Shown piece by piece: positions 27,343 to 36,258 of a DNA stretch of 64,000 bases. The notes beneath the pieces are model-generated. The model was not told the DNA's origin. It saw only the letters and a program-made list of their open reading frames with translations, and did no database searches. This DNA comes from an uncultured Sulfitobacter sp. (GTDB lineage Bacteria > Pseudomonadota > Alphaproteobacteria > Rhodobacterales > Rhodobacteraceae). Position numbers and translations under genes: made by a program. The stretch is taken from positions 19,852-83,851 of the forward strand of contig CANMXJ010000017.1 in NCBI GenBank assembly GCA_947501805.1. Direction: 5' to 3'. Numbering within the stretch: the stretch's first letter is position 1; each line of letters opens with the position of its first letter.

Positions 27343-27969
27343 ATGTCATTTGATCTCACGTCTATGGGTCCGGGCGGCATAATCATCATTGTCCTGCTGA
27401 CGTTATCCGCGCTCTCCATCGCCTTGATTGTGGTCAAGACCGTGCAATTGATGCCAGCGCGCTCCGGTACGGCACGGCGCGAGAACGCGCTAAAAGAATG
27501 GGCGGCGGGCAACAAGGACCAAGCCCGCGCAACCGTGGCTGTGGGGAAAAGCCCGGCCGATCGCGTCATGTCCTACGCAATGAAGTCCCTGATAGACGGT
27601 TTCACAGGCCCGGCATTGCACACTGAACTGCTGCGCCGCGGGAATGAAGAGTTCGCAAAGATGAACAGCCTGATCCGCGTTCTTGAATTGATCGCCATGA
27701 TCAGTCCGCTTCTGGGCTTGCTTGGCACTGTTCTTGGTATGATTGTCTCGTTTCAGGCACTCGAAATGGCGCAGGGGGCCGCAAACGCATCGGTGCTTGC
27801 GGGCGGCATCTGGCAGGCTTTGCTTACAACTGCTGTCGGCTTGCTGGTCGCTATTCCTGCGGCTGTTGCCGCGACATTGCTATCTGCCCGTGCTGAAAGT
27901 GGTGCGCAGATGATTGAAAACGCCGTTGGCCGCCTGATGCTTGTCGAAGAAAACCCGAACGCCGCCTGA
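27343..27969 (+). CDS. ExbB/TolQ/MotA-type proton channel protein
   Basis: This 208-residue protein has the three-helix ExbB/TolQ layout: an N-terminal helix (about 10-32, [19 protein letters not shown]), a cytoplasmic loop, and two C-terminal helices with the signature [15 protein letters not shown] and [19 protein letters not shown]. With ExbD partners it would use proton motive force to drive a periplasmic protein. The ATG at 27343 is chosen because earlier in-frame codons lie inside the upstream gene. Close spacing to two exbD genes supports the complex. Confidence 0.92.
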   Translation: MSFDLTSMGPGGIIIIVLLTLSALSIALIVVKTVQLMPARSGTARRENALKEWAAGNKDQARATVAVGKSPADRVMSYAMKSLIDGFTGPALHTELLRRGNEEFAKMNSLIRVLELIAMISPLLGLLGTVLGMIVSFQALEMAQGAANASVLAGGIWQALLTTAVGLLVAIPAAVAATLLSARAESGAQMIENAVGRLMLVEENPNAA

Positions 27970-27997
27970 CACCACCCTGAAACGCGGAAATCCTGCC

Positions 27998-28432
27998 ATG
28001 CCAGACACACCCGCCCTGATCCTGAGACGCCCGCGCCCACCGCGCGCGCTGATCTCCTTGGTGGCGATGATCGACGTCCTGTTGATCCTGCTGGTGTTCT
28101 TTATGGTGACGTCCACGTACCTTAACCTCGATATGATCCCCGCCGTTTCGCAGAACAACACCGCGCGCGCGCAAGGCACGTCACAGACAGCATCCACACC
28201 GCTGCTGATCCGCATCGGCGCGGAGGGTGCGCCGGTGATCCTTGGTCAAACGCTTGCCCTGTCAGATCTTGAGGTGCTCCTGCGCAATCGTTTGGCATCA
28301 GAACCAACACTTCCTGTGATGATCCTGCCCACGGGCGTGGCCCGAACCCAAGCGCTTGTAAGCGTCATGGATACGGCCACGCGGGCTGGCGCGCGTCAGG
28401 TACGTGTGATCCGACTTGAGGCACGACCATGA
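27998..28432 (+). CDS. ExbD/TolR protein 1
   Basis: A single-pass membrane protein of 144 residues with the ExbD signature: a charged, Pro-rich start, then LISLVAMIDVLLILLVFFMV, including the conserved aspartate (MIDV) of the proton path. A periplasmic domain follows, ending QVRVIRLEARP. The chosen ATG (27998) removes 19 upstream residues that overlap exbB. Its stop overlaps the start of the next exbD (ATGA). Confidence 0.9.
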   Translation: MPDTPALILRRPRPPRALISLVAMIDVLLILLVFFMVTSTYLNLDMIPAVSQNNTARAQGTSQTASTPLLIRIGAEGAPVILGQTLALSDLEVLLRNRLASEPTLPVMILPTGVARTQALVSVMDTATRAGARQVRVIRLEARP

Positions 28433-28827
28433 GGCTTACCCGTCCTCCTGCGCGCCAAGCCCCCGAAACGATCATCGCACTGATTGACGTTGTGTTCTTT
28501 CTTCTGGTCTTTTTCATGTTGATCGGACGCATGGATGCAACTGCCCCCTTTGCGGTATCACCTCCTGTCGCCACAACAGGATCGGATATGCCCGCTGGCG
28601 GCATCACCCTGTCCGTCAGCGCGACGGGCGCTATGGCAATAGATGGCGTTCCCTCCAGCGATCCGCAGACCGCCCTTTTAGAACAGGTCAAAGTCGCCCC
28701 CGACACGCTGATCCGCATCAACGCGCATCACGCTGCCGAATTGCGCCATATCCTGCCTTTGATTGCTGTCCTTGAAGCCGCAGGGGCGGGGGATGTGGCC
28801 CTTGTCGTGACACCCGCGTCACCATGA
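28429..28827 (+). CDS. ExbD/TolR protein 2
   Basis: The second ExbD-type protein, 132 residues, has IIALIDVVFFLLVFFML near residue 15 with the conserved aspartate and a periplasmic part containing PDTLIRINAHH. Two different ExbD genes following one exbB suggest a mixed 5:1:1-type complex, although the stoichiometry is unknown. It overlaps both neighbours by four bases (ATGA), a sign of tight coupling. Confidence 0.9.
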   Translation: MRLTRPPARQAPETIIALIDVVFFLLVFFMLIGRMDATAPFAVSPPVATTGSDMPAGGITLSVSATGAMAIDGVPSSDPQTALLEQVKVAPDTLIRINAHHAAELRHILPLIAVLEAAGAGDVALVVTPASP

Positions 28828-30191
28828 AAACAACACCGGGCATATGGGTCATAGGACTGGTCATATCAGCCGTGATACATCTCGGTGCAGGTGCCGGATT
28901 GTTGGCCGCCTTGCAACCGCAACCAACGCCTGATCAACCCGTTCCGAAAACCCGCCTTACCGTCGAGGCACAAGACGTCAGGCGCAGCGCGGCAAAAGAA
29001 CAGGCACCACAAAGCGAAAACACCGCGTCTCAGGCACCCTCGGATGTCGCCCTGAATGCAGGTGCGATTGCACAATCTGCTGCGGCCTCTCTTGCGGTTC
29101 CCCTGCGCCGCACGCCCGCGCAAGACCCGCAAACCCTGTCAAAACCAACACCATCCACAGCCCTGCCCGCCGCCGTTGTTCCCGTCACGGTGACGCCTGC
29201 TGCCAAGACAGTGCAAACCGATCCGCAACAAACGGTTCAAACAGCCTCCCTGCTTGCTCCCGTTACGGCAGACCTGCAAATCCCCCGACCTGACAAACTG
29301 CCAAAGACCAACCCGGAGAGTACCGTTGCACTTTCTCAAGTGCCGCAAAAGCACGAAACATCCGCACAAGTACCCAAGGGCACATCGTCCAAAGCCGTTC
29401 TTGCATTTCCTACCGAAGGCAAAATAGATCCGGTATCGCTCGCGGCTTTCCAGGGCTTTATGCAATCTGAGGACACAAGCAGTACCGATATCAGGGACAG
29501 CCTGTCTGCGGCGCTTTCTGTTCCCTGTGCGCGCATGCAGGTGACGTTTAATCCTGAAACCACCACCCTGCAATTGACCGGCCATGTGCCGGACACAAGC
29601 CAGCGGACCCGTGTCCTTGCTGTCCTTCAATCGCAAATGGGCACCGATATTGACGTCGCTGACAACCTGTTGATCCTTCCCGCCCCACAATGTGCAGCCT
29701 TATCCGGGATCGCCAACACCGGTCTGCCCCAATCCACGGACCAGATCACCAATCCCATGATTGTTGGCGAAAACACCCATGCCCGTGCCTTCCACTATAC
29801 CGCAGGCGATTCACTTGTGATCGAACTCACCGCGCCCGATTATCCTGCTTTTGTCTATGTCGATTACTTTGATGCAGACGGGAACGTGATCCATCTGGCT
29901 CCAAACAGCAGTACACCTTTGCAAAAAATCGACGCCAAGGCGCCGTTGCAAATCGGTGCGCGCGCCGCTGGCCAACCAGGTCTGTTTGTCACCATCGGTC
30001 CGCCCTTTGGTCAGGAAATAGCAGCTGCATTTGCATCTTCCGTGCCGCTCTATGATGGCAATCGCCCTTTGATAGAGCCTGCTGAACCCTATCTTGTCTG
30101 GCTCAGGTCCCGTGTCGCCGAAGCGCGTGCCACTCACGAGGATTTTAAAGGCGAATGGGTCTATTTCTTTGTGACAACCAGCGCCGGTTAA
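28824..30191 (+). CDS. TonB-like membrane protein with DUF4384-like periplasmic end
   Basis: The 455-residue protein has a single N-terminal helix (about 7-30, IWVIGLVISAVIHLGAGAGL) in the TonB position, with a histidine as in TonB and TolA. A long Pro/Ala/Gln/Thr-rich spacer follows (about 35-200). A folded end has two parts: a BON-like alpha/beta part (about 230-290, VPCARMQVTFNPETTTLQL) and a DUF4384-like beta part (about 320-410, AGDSLVIELTAPDYPAFVYV). DUF4384 is also known as the periplasmic end of some T6SS-linked kinases. There is no TonB C-terminal domain, so the target is not a standard TonB receptor. It is the last gene of the ExbBDD operon. Confidence 0.8.
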   Translation: MKTTPGIWVIGLVISAVIHLGAGAGLLAALQPQPTPDQPVPKTRLTVEAQDVRRSAAKEQAPQSENTASQAPSDVALNAGAIAQSAAASLAVPLRRTPAQDPQTLSKPTPSTALPAAVVPVTVTPAAKTVQTDPQQTVQTASLLAPVTADLQIPRPDKLPKTNPESTVALSQVPQKHETSAQVPKGTSSKAVLAFPTEGKIDPVSLAAFQGFMQSEDTSSTDIRDSLSAALSVPCARMQVTFNPETTTLQLTGHVPDTSQRTRVLAVLQSQMGTDIDVADNLLILPAPQCAALSGIANTGLPQSTDQITNPMIVGENTHARAFHYTAGDSLVIELTAPDYPAFVYVDYFDADGNVIHLAPNSSTPLQKIDAKAPLQIGARAAGQPGLFVTIGPPFGQEIAAAFASSVPLYDGNRPLIEPAEPYLVWLRSRVAEARATHEDFKGEWVYFFVTTSAG

Positions 30192-30196
30192 TCAGG

Positions 30197-30889
30197 TCAG
30201 GCCGCGTCGCGGCCTTCACCCAGATACAGCTTTTGCGCATCCACAAACAAACCATTTGTCAGACGTTCGCCGATTCCGGTCCAGCCGTCCATGTTATTGC
30301 AAATCTCCGTCAACAGGGCCCGATCCGCTTGGAATTGCTGCAAGACGGTTTCACTTGTTGTCTCAATCCACGCGAATACCAATGCCCGTTCATCCAGATC
30401 AACAACCCGTAACTCGACACCGGGACGCATCGGGGCTTGTGGCAAACGCCGCATCAGATCGAGTTTGAGCATCTCGACCAAAAGGTCATCCAGCTTGTTT
30501 TGCCGTAACAACAGTTTCTCGCGCAGTCCGGGCCAACCAAATACCACTCTTGGTTGCAACAAGCCGCCAATCGCGCGGGTTGCGTCGGATGCACCGTAAC
30601 TCTGTACAAACAGCGCATAGGCTTCATCCTCAAGTGTCAGAAAACGAGCGATCTGTCGCGATGGATAAACAGCCAACCAGAGCCCCGACTCTACATCCAG
30701 ATAATTCAGCATCGGCTCAAGCCGCAGTCCTTTGCCGCAAGACGGGCAATTCACCTTCTGGAAGGTGTCCGCCAATATCTCGTCGCGCAGATCAGGACGG
30801 CGATCCGCATTCACGCTGCTTGCCACTTGAAAATCCGTTGTTGTCCCGCAAGCCGGACATGTGAGCATCGTCATTTCAAAACGTGACAT
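30197..30889 (-). CDS. CpXC-domain protein
   Basis: A 230-residue cytoplasmic protein whose N-terminal half carries two CPxC pairs (LTCPACG near residue 8 and VNCPSCGKG near 47) in the CpXC arrangement, expected to bind a zinc ion. The rest is mixed alpha/beta with no known motif. The ATG shares one base with the TAA of the giant upstream gene (TAATG), so the two are made together. It is convergent with the DUF4384-like gene (5-bp gap). Partner, chaperone or immunity function for the giant protein is only inferred from coupling. Confidence 0.8.
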   Translation of the reverse strand: MSRFEMTMLTCPACGTTTDFQVASSVNADRRPDLRDEILADTFQKVNCPSCGKGLRLEPMLNYLDVESGLWLAVYPSRQIARFLTLEDEAYALFVQSYGASDATRAIGGLLQPRVVFGWPGLREKLLLRQNKLDDLLVEMLKLDLMRRLPQAPMRPGVELRVVDLDERALVFAWIETTSETVLQQFQADRALLTEICNNMDGWTGIGERLTNGLFVDAQKLYLGEGRDAA

Positions 30890-33800
30890 TACGCGTCCTC
30901 TTTCATGCAAAGCGCCTTGATCTCGTCGCGGTGAGGATGGTTGTCATTGAGCCGGCCACTGCTCATCGCGGCGAACAACTCCGAAAACCACTCAGCGGGC
31001 CCGCGGAACTGGTAGCCCGAAACCGCAAGTTTACGCGCACTGGTCAGATACCTGCACCAGTCATTTTTATAACTCTCCACGTATGTGTATTTGCCGATCG
31101 TACAGGCGTCCGCAATGCTCGCCGACAACCACGGCGTGTTACTGCTGCGCGCACGGTCCACGAACATGCGACATGCTTCCATCCGGCGCGCCCATTCATC
31201 CGGGCCACAGTTCACCGGTTGTGGCACAGGTAATTTGCTGCCCGGTCTGGCCCGCATATACTCGGCGACATAATCCGCATCAAATTCAAATTCTCTGGCA
31301 ATGTTCGCCGCCGGTTCTTGCACATTAGTGCCGTAAACCTTCCACCCTGCCAGCCGCTCGCCGTTCTTTTTCATAAAGCCCAGTTTGTCATCCACCGCAT
31401 GCGCGACTTCACGTAATGCGTTCCAGCTAATGACGGTGCGGGACTCACCGTCTTTCGGAATCGCATTGGGGTCCACAACACCGATTTCATGCTCAAGTGC
31501 ATCTGCATCGATGCCGGGTGAAACGTCCTCCCCCTCTCGCCTGATGACATTCTTGCCCTCTGGATCGAATGTGGATTCTGTTTGTTCCCCGACGGGTTGC
31601 TGAAAGCCGAGTATGCTGTCGTCGTCCAACGTTTTGCTTGGCGGCAGCTTGGCTATCTCTTTGTAGAACCGCCCGATGTTGGGCGCAGGTAAGTGTATAG
31701 CGTCATCGCCAACAGGATTGTCCCCCGCGCCACTGCCAGAATTTTGCAGTTCAAGCTTACAACCAAAGCGCGCCTCGAACGCCACGGCCATGATCTCGCG
31801 CTGGACCGATACATCAAGTGCAGCGACCATATCGTCAAACATTTCCATACCTTCTGCCGTCTCAAGAATGGCTTCCAGTTGTTTGACTGTCGGTTTCTTG
31901 TTGATCATCAAGGTCGCGCGCATCTTGGCCAGATCAAGCTGGCGTTGGGCCTGCTCCAACTCTGCCAATGCAGCCGCATGTTTGCGGTCGCCCGCGCGGG
32001 CTGCCGCCGTCGCCAATAATTTTCGTGCTTCCGTCAACTCATTGCGCATCAGATGGCGCAATTTGTGTTTTTCCAGACGGGTCAGGGTTTTTTCAATTGG
32101 TCCAAGTTTCTTGAGGTAATCGCGGTGCGCATCAATTACTTTGCGCAGGTCACGCAAGGATGAAATTGTGTCCTCAAGATCAACTTGGGTCTGGGCGCGA
32201 TATGATCTGGAGCGCCGTGCCGTTGTCATCGATACTTCTAATGCTGCAACCTTTGCACCAATTTCGTCACGTACAAAATCAGCCGCTTTGCCTTTGCTCA
32301 ACTGGCTGGCCGCCAAGCCACGTGCCATTGCTGCAGTTTCGTTCAACTGATCGTATTGCGCCATGATCAATGCCATTTGAACACAGGTGTCGGTTACTTC
32401 ACGCACATCCCTACGGGCGGCGATGAAATCGTCATTCAGGGTCTCTTCGGCGCGGTCCAGTTGCGCATCACATTGCAGAATTTCCTGATGCACATAGATC
32501 GCTGAAGGCCGTTTCACCATATCCTTGAGGGTTGATCGCGCCTTGCCGATAGCAAGGTTCAACTCGCCTGTATCTCCATCCGATATTGTCTTGGTGACAA
32601 TCACAAGCGCGGCGAAATCCTCGATCGCATCAGAGGTGTCCTGCGCATTGGTACATTCGCGTTGCAACTCGATATACATCTCTGTTGCGGTCTCGAAATC
32701 AAAGCTTTGGGCCAGACGTTGTGCCGTGCGGTCCTTGCCTTCAAGTCGCACCAAAAGTGTCTCTATCGCTGGATCGCCAAGCTCCCTGACCTGCTCCAGC
32801 GCCTTTTGAGCACGCGATTTTTGCAGCAAATACAGGTCATAGGCATCCAACATCGCGGCCGCAGAGTGACAGGACGCGACAAAACCATCCAGCGACTTTG
32901 CAGCCCCTGCATAATTGTGCAGCGTGTCCTTTGCCACAGCCGCGTCATAGGTCTCTCGCAAGGCCAATACAGCACTGTGACCCGGTCCAGCAGCAGCTAC
33001 ATTGCGCACTTCAAGTGCAGTCAATTCCTTTTCACAGGCGATCTTGACCGGTTGATAAATATCAAAGGCCTCCGCCTTTTTACGTGCTGCCAAGATCATC
33101 CAATTGGCGCGGCTTGCGGTATCAAAAGCGACAGGGAAATCACCGCTGGCAAGCGCTGCGCTGGCTGCATCCATCAGCACCTTTGCCTGTGCCATTTCGA
33201 CGGCCACAACCGGATGTGTCTGTTCGATAACCTTCAGGTCATTGGCCCGCGCAAGACTGTCTGCCGCGCGCTTACAGGACAGACATTGATCAACACAAGA
33301 CCCTGCCAGATCAACCACTTTGGCCGCTTTAGAGACGGCTTGCGCCAAATCACGTGCCTCAAAATCCGTGTTCATCTCATCCAGGTTCAACTGCAACGCT
33401 GCCGCTTCTTTCCCCAGAAACCCGACAACATCGGGGTCATTGAAAGCCGCGATAGCCTCAGAACCTTTATCAAGCGCTTCCTTGATCGTTTCCGTGTAGA
33501 CTGCCAGCGCATCCAGCCCCTGACCCGCAATGGCCTGCGCTTTTCCAAGCATTTCAATCGCTGCGGCAAAGTCGTTAAGCGGCGCTTTGGCCGCATTTAT
33601 CGCGGCATCCAGCACATCATCCGCCAATGCGATTTCGGCGTCCGCAACCCCATCAATGTTTGCGGTTTCGACTTCAAGCATCATGGCCACAGTAGTGTTG
33701 CGTTGCGCCTCATAACACGCAGCCGCGGACAGTTTGAACGCGACGTTATTACACGCGGCGATGGCTTCATTCAGCGTTGCTTCGGCCTTTTCAAGATCAG

Positions 33801-35991
33801 AGGTCAGGATCGCCTTGACAGAAACCGCCTTGTCGTCTGCCAGCTTGAGCGCGCCAGAAAAAAGGCCATTCCTGTCAAGACCGGCGACATGGTCCTTGAT
33901 CTGTTTAAAGACAGCATAAACTATTTCAAATTCCGTATCAGACGTCAGCACAAGACCACGTGCACCGCCCTGCATCCCGTCTATCAAAGCAGCCGTTTGC
34001 GCATCACTGACCGCACGTTGAACGTCCAGAACGGCGCTTTCCAACAGGTTCGTTGCTGCAAACCAATTGCCTCTCACCGTGGCCGCAACAGCATGGACAA
34101 GCATCTGCCCTGCTGCTTCCCTCGCCTCTTTGGCATCAGCAGAAGCAACACCCGATAGCTTGGCCAGTTCACTGTCAAAACGTGCTTTCTGCACCAGATA
34201 CTGCGCCGCTTCATCTGCTGTTTGCATCATATCGGCGTGATCGTTCTTCAACCGGACACACATCGCATGGGCAAGTCTGAAATCGCCTCTGCCCTGCGCA
34301 GTGTCGGCCTTGGCACCATCCCCGAGCAACGCCTGATAATACCCTTCAATGGCAATACGCCCGTTAGGCCCGTCCCGTTCCTGTGTCTCTTTCAGTCGCG
34401 CTGCAAAAGCTGCTTTTTCGACGAGGTAATCCGCAATCACCTGCGCGTTGATCCACAGCCTGTCTTGATCTTGAACCAGTTCAGACATGGTACGGAATGC
34501 GCGGCGATAGGCCCCCTGCGCAGCATCATCTTGCGCGGCCTTCCCCGCCTTGGCGCTATGGGCAATCTGATCTGCGATGAACCCCTGAACTTTTGTATCC
34601 AGCCCCGTTAATGCATTCTGCCGATCCTGCCATTCAGCTTCTTTTGCCTTGAACAGGGTCGCGAATTTGTTCAATTTCAAGATATCGTCAACCGCTTTCG
34701 GAATACGATTCAGATGGCCCAGTGCCGTTGTCATCTGGCCAATGTCAAAAGCATCCTTTGCTTTTGTCAGCAGCGCCAAAGCCTCTGTGTGGTTCTCTCT
34801 CAGTTGCTCAAGCGGATAACTTGCGGGTAGTGGCAAAGTGGCAAGCAACGCCCGGCGTTCACGATATACCATCCTGAAATTCGCATAATCATCTGCGAAA
34901 TCCAGCACGTCTTTCAGATCATTTCGGGCTGTTGCGATCTTTGTTCGCGCGATTTCATACTCATGTTGTTCCGCCGCCTTTTTCGCCGCCGAATAAAGCG
35001 CAGTGATTTCATCAAACCTCGGCTTAATTAAATTCGTTTCTTTGCCTGCAGCGTGACCTAGCATTACCTCATAGCGCACCAGAAATGCTGCATGATCCTG
35101 CTCCCATGCGAGGGCTTCGCTGATCAAACGGGTCGCATTCCTGTTAACAAGGACAAAGGCTGCTTCTGCATCATCAGCAAGATCCGGCACCTCGGCGGGG
35201 GCGGCATCGACCGCATCATCCAGATGTTTTTGTGCGCTTTGGCAGGCCATGCGCAAGGCAAGCGGGACTTTTTCCGCCCCAAATTGTACATCCAGTTTTG
35301 CACGTACGCCTGCCAGTTGGTTAAATGTCTCAAGCAAGGTCTGCCGCGCTGCCAATACGTTCTTCTCAAGTCCGGCAAGCGCGACTTCTTTCGCACGTTT
35401 GGAAGGTCCCAGTTGCGCTTCGAACGGATTTCTCTCCGCCGTCTCAGCGTCGCGCAACATCAGCTCCAGCAGCTGCATCGTCTTAAGCGCGTCTTCCAGA
35501 TTTTTGGCGTCCTTTGTGCCTGATCCGTTGGCGTATTTTTCGTTCACATAGGCCCATGTCAGTGCGATATCATTGTGCACATCCGTCAAACCGTTCTTGG
35601 CGATCTCTGGTTTGTCGGCGTCTATCTGCGACATAACCGCTGCAATCCGCGCGTAGGCCTCATCTGCATCTTTGCGCCGCAAATGCAGCGCCAGCGCGTC
35701 CTGAATGTCCGCCAGTTGCTTGTGCCCGCCCTCCAAATCCAGTGCCTCTGGGTTGCGTTCAATCACAGCTTTGGCTTCTCGCAATTGTGACAGGAACAGA
35801 GATTGCGTTTCAACGTCCTGGACGGCTGCGATCTGCTGTTTGAGCAGCGCGTGTTCTGCATGAAATAAACGGAGTTTCTCAGCGGCATCACGGGACGGCT
35901 GTTTAGTATCCTTGCGGCCAACGTCCCTTGGCACCTTCAAAAAGCGCTCTACAAAATCACTTTGTTGCCGGGTCAATCCTGCGATTGCCAT
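30889..35991 (-). CDS. Giant helical-repeat protein (1700 residues) with possible degenerate zincin-like end
   Basis: No known name. About 1450 residues are long helical bundles repeated with loose similarity (patterns such as A-x-x-x-Y-x-x-A with acidic/basic faces); no signal peptide or membrane span is seen. The last 200 residues form a different, Trp- and Cys-containing domain. There, LREVAHAVDDKLGF (about 1526-1539) resembles the HExxH helix of lethal-factor-like peptidase toxins, except that the first His is Arg (1527). PAEWFSELFAAMSSGRL (about 1665-1681) looks like the downstream helix with the third-ligand Glu. This suggests a very large T6SS-linked or envelope effector, active or decayed. 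The ATG at 35991 has GGAGGA seven bases before it; an earlier in-frame start (36102) does not. Confidence 0.75.
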   Translation of the reverse strand: MAIAGLTRQQSDFVERFLKVPRDVGRKDTKQPSRDAAEKLRLFHAEHALLKQQIAAVQDVETQSLFLSQLREAKAVIERNPEALDLEGGHKQLADIQDALALHLRRKDADEAYARIAAVMSQIDADKPEIAKNGLTDVHNDIALTWAYVNEKYANGSGTKDAKNLEDALKTMQLLELMLRDAETAERNPFEAQLGPSKRAKEVALAGLEKNVLAARQTLLETFNQLAGVRAKLDVQFGAEKVPLALRMACQSAQKHLDDAVDAAPAEVPDLADDAEAAFVLVNRNATRLISEALAWEQDHAAFLVRYEVMLGHAAGKETNLIKPRFDEITALYSAAKKAAEQHEYEIARTKIATARNDLKDVLDFADDYANFRMVYRERRALLATLPLPASYPLEQLRENHTEALALLTKAKDAFDIGQMTTALGHLNRIPKAVDDILKLNKFATLFKAKEAEWQDRQNALTGLDTKVQGFIADQIAHSAKAGKAAQDDAAQGAYRRAFRTMSELVQDQDRLWINAQVIADYLVEKAAFAARLKETQERDGPNGRIAIEGYYQALLGDGAKADTAQGRGDFRLAHAMCVRLKNDHADMMQTADEAAQYLVQKARFDSELAKLSGVASADAKEAREAAGQMLVHAVAATVRGNWFAATNLLESAVLDVQRAVSDAQTAALIDGMQGGARGLVLTSDTEFEIVYAVFKQIKDHVAGLDRNGLFSGALKLADDKAVSVKAILTSDLEKAEATLNEAIAACNNVAFKLSAAACYEAQRNTTVAMMLEVETANIDGVADAEIALADDVLDAAINAAKAPLNDFAAAIEMLGKAQAIAGQGLDALAVYTETIKEALDKGSEAIAAFNDPDVVGFLGKEAAALQLNLDEMNTDFEARDLAQAVSKAAKVVDLAGSCVDQCLSCKRAADSLARANDLKVIEQTHPVVAVEMAQAKVLMDAASAALASGDFPVAFDTASRANWMILAARKKAEAFDIYQPVKIACEKELTALEVRNVAAAGPGHSAVLALRETYDAAVAKDTLHNYAGAAKSLDGFVASCHSAAAMLDAYDLYLLQKSRAQKALEQVRELGDPAIETLLVRLEGKDRTAQRLAQSFDFETATEMYIELQRECTNAQDTSDAIEDFAALVIVTKTISDGDTGELNLAIGKARSTLKDMVKRPSAIYVHQEILQCDAQLDRAEETLNDDFIAARRDVREVTDTCVQMALIMAQYDQLNETAAMARGLAASQLSKGKAADFVRDEIGAKVAALEVSMTTARRSRSYRAQTQVDLEDTISSLRDLRKVIDAHRDYLKKLGPIEKTLTRLEKHKLRHLMRNELTEARKLLATAAARAGDRKHAAALAELEQAQRQLDLAKMRATLMINKKPTVKQLEAILETAEGMEMFDDMVAALDVSVQREIMAVAFEARFGCKLELQNSGSGAGDNPVGDDAIHLPAPNIGRFYKEIAKLPPSKTLDDDSILGFQQPVGEQTESTFDPEGKNVIRREGEDVSPGIDADALEHEIGVVDPNAIPKDGESRTVISWNALREVAHAVDDKLGFMKKNGERLAGWKVYGTNVQEPAANIAREFEFDADYVAEYMRARPGSKLPVPQPVNCGPDEWARRMEACRMFVDRARSSNTPWLSASIADACTIGKYTYVESYKNDWCRYLTSARKLAVSGYQFRGPAEWFSELFAAMSSGRLNDNHPHRDEIKALCMKEDA

Positions 35992-36258
35992 TGCACGTTC
36001 CTCCAAGAGAACTTTCACATGGGCCGCCGGAAAAAGGGTCATTCTAAAAATAAAGCTGGCAGTCCCTGAACCAAGTGAAAACCAGCCTGAAACGCATTGC
36101 AAGGATTTTGCGATGCTTCACGTGACACACAAGAAAGAAAAAGATGAAAAAAATCGCGCAAGAATCTTGCCACAGGCTTTATTTCCGTGCAGCATTGCTG
36201 ACTTTAGGGCAACCAGCCCAAACCATATGTAAAAATCTTTTTCAGCAGGAGTTCTGTC
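35992..36258. promoter_or_regulatory. Divergent promoter region between giant gene and tpsB
   Basis: This 267-bp gap separates the minus-strand giant gene from the plus-strand two-partner secretion operon and must contain both promoters. I see A-rich runs (36130-36160) but no well-formed -35/-10 pair or repeat. Confidence 0.35.

Noticed and set aside
32662..34158. A 498-codon plus-strand frame rich in Cys, His and Arg
   Set aside because: It is antisense to the 1700-residue protein, has no ribosome site and no family features.
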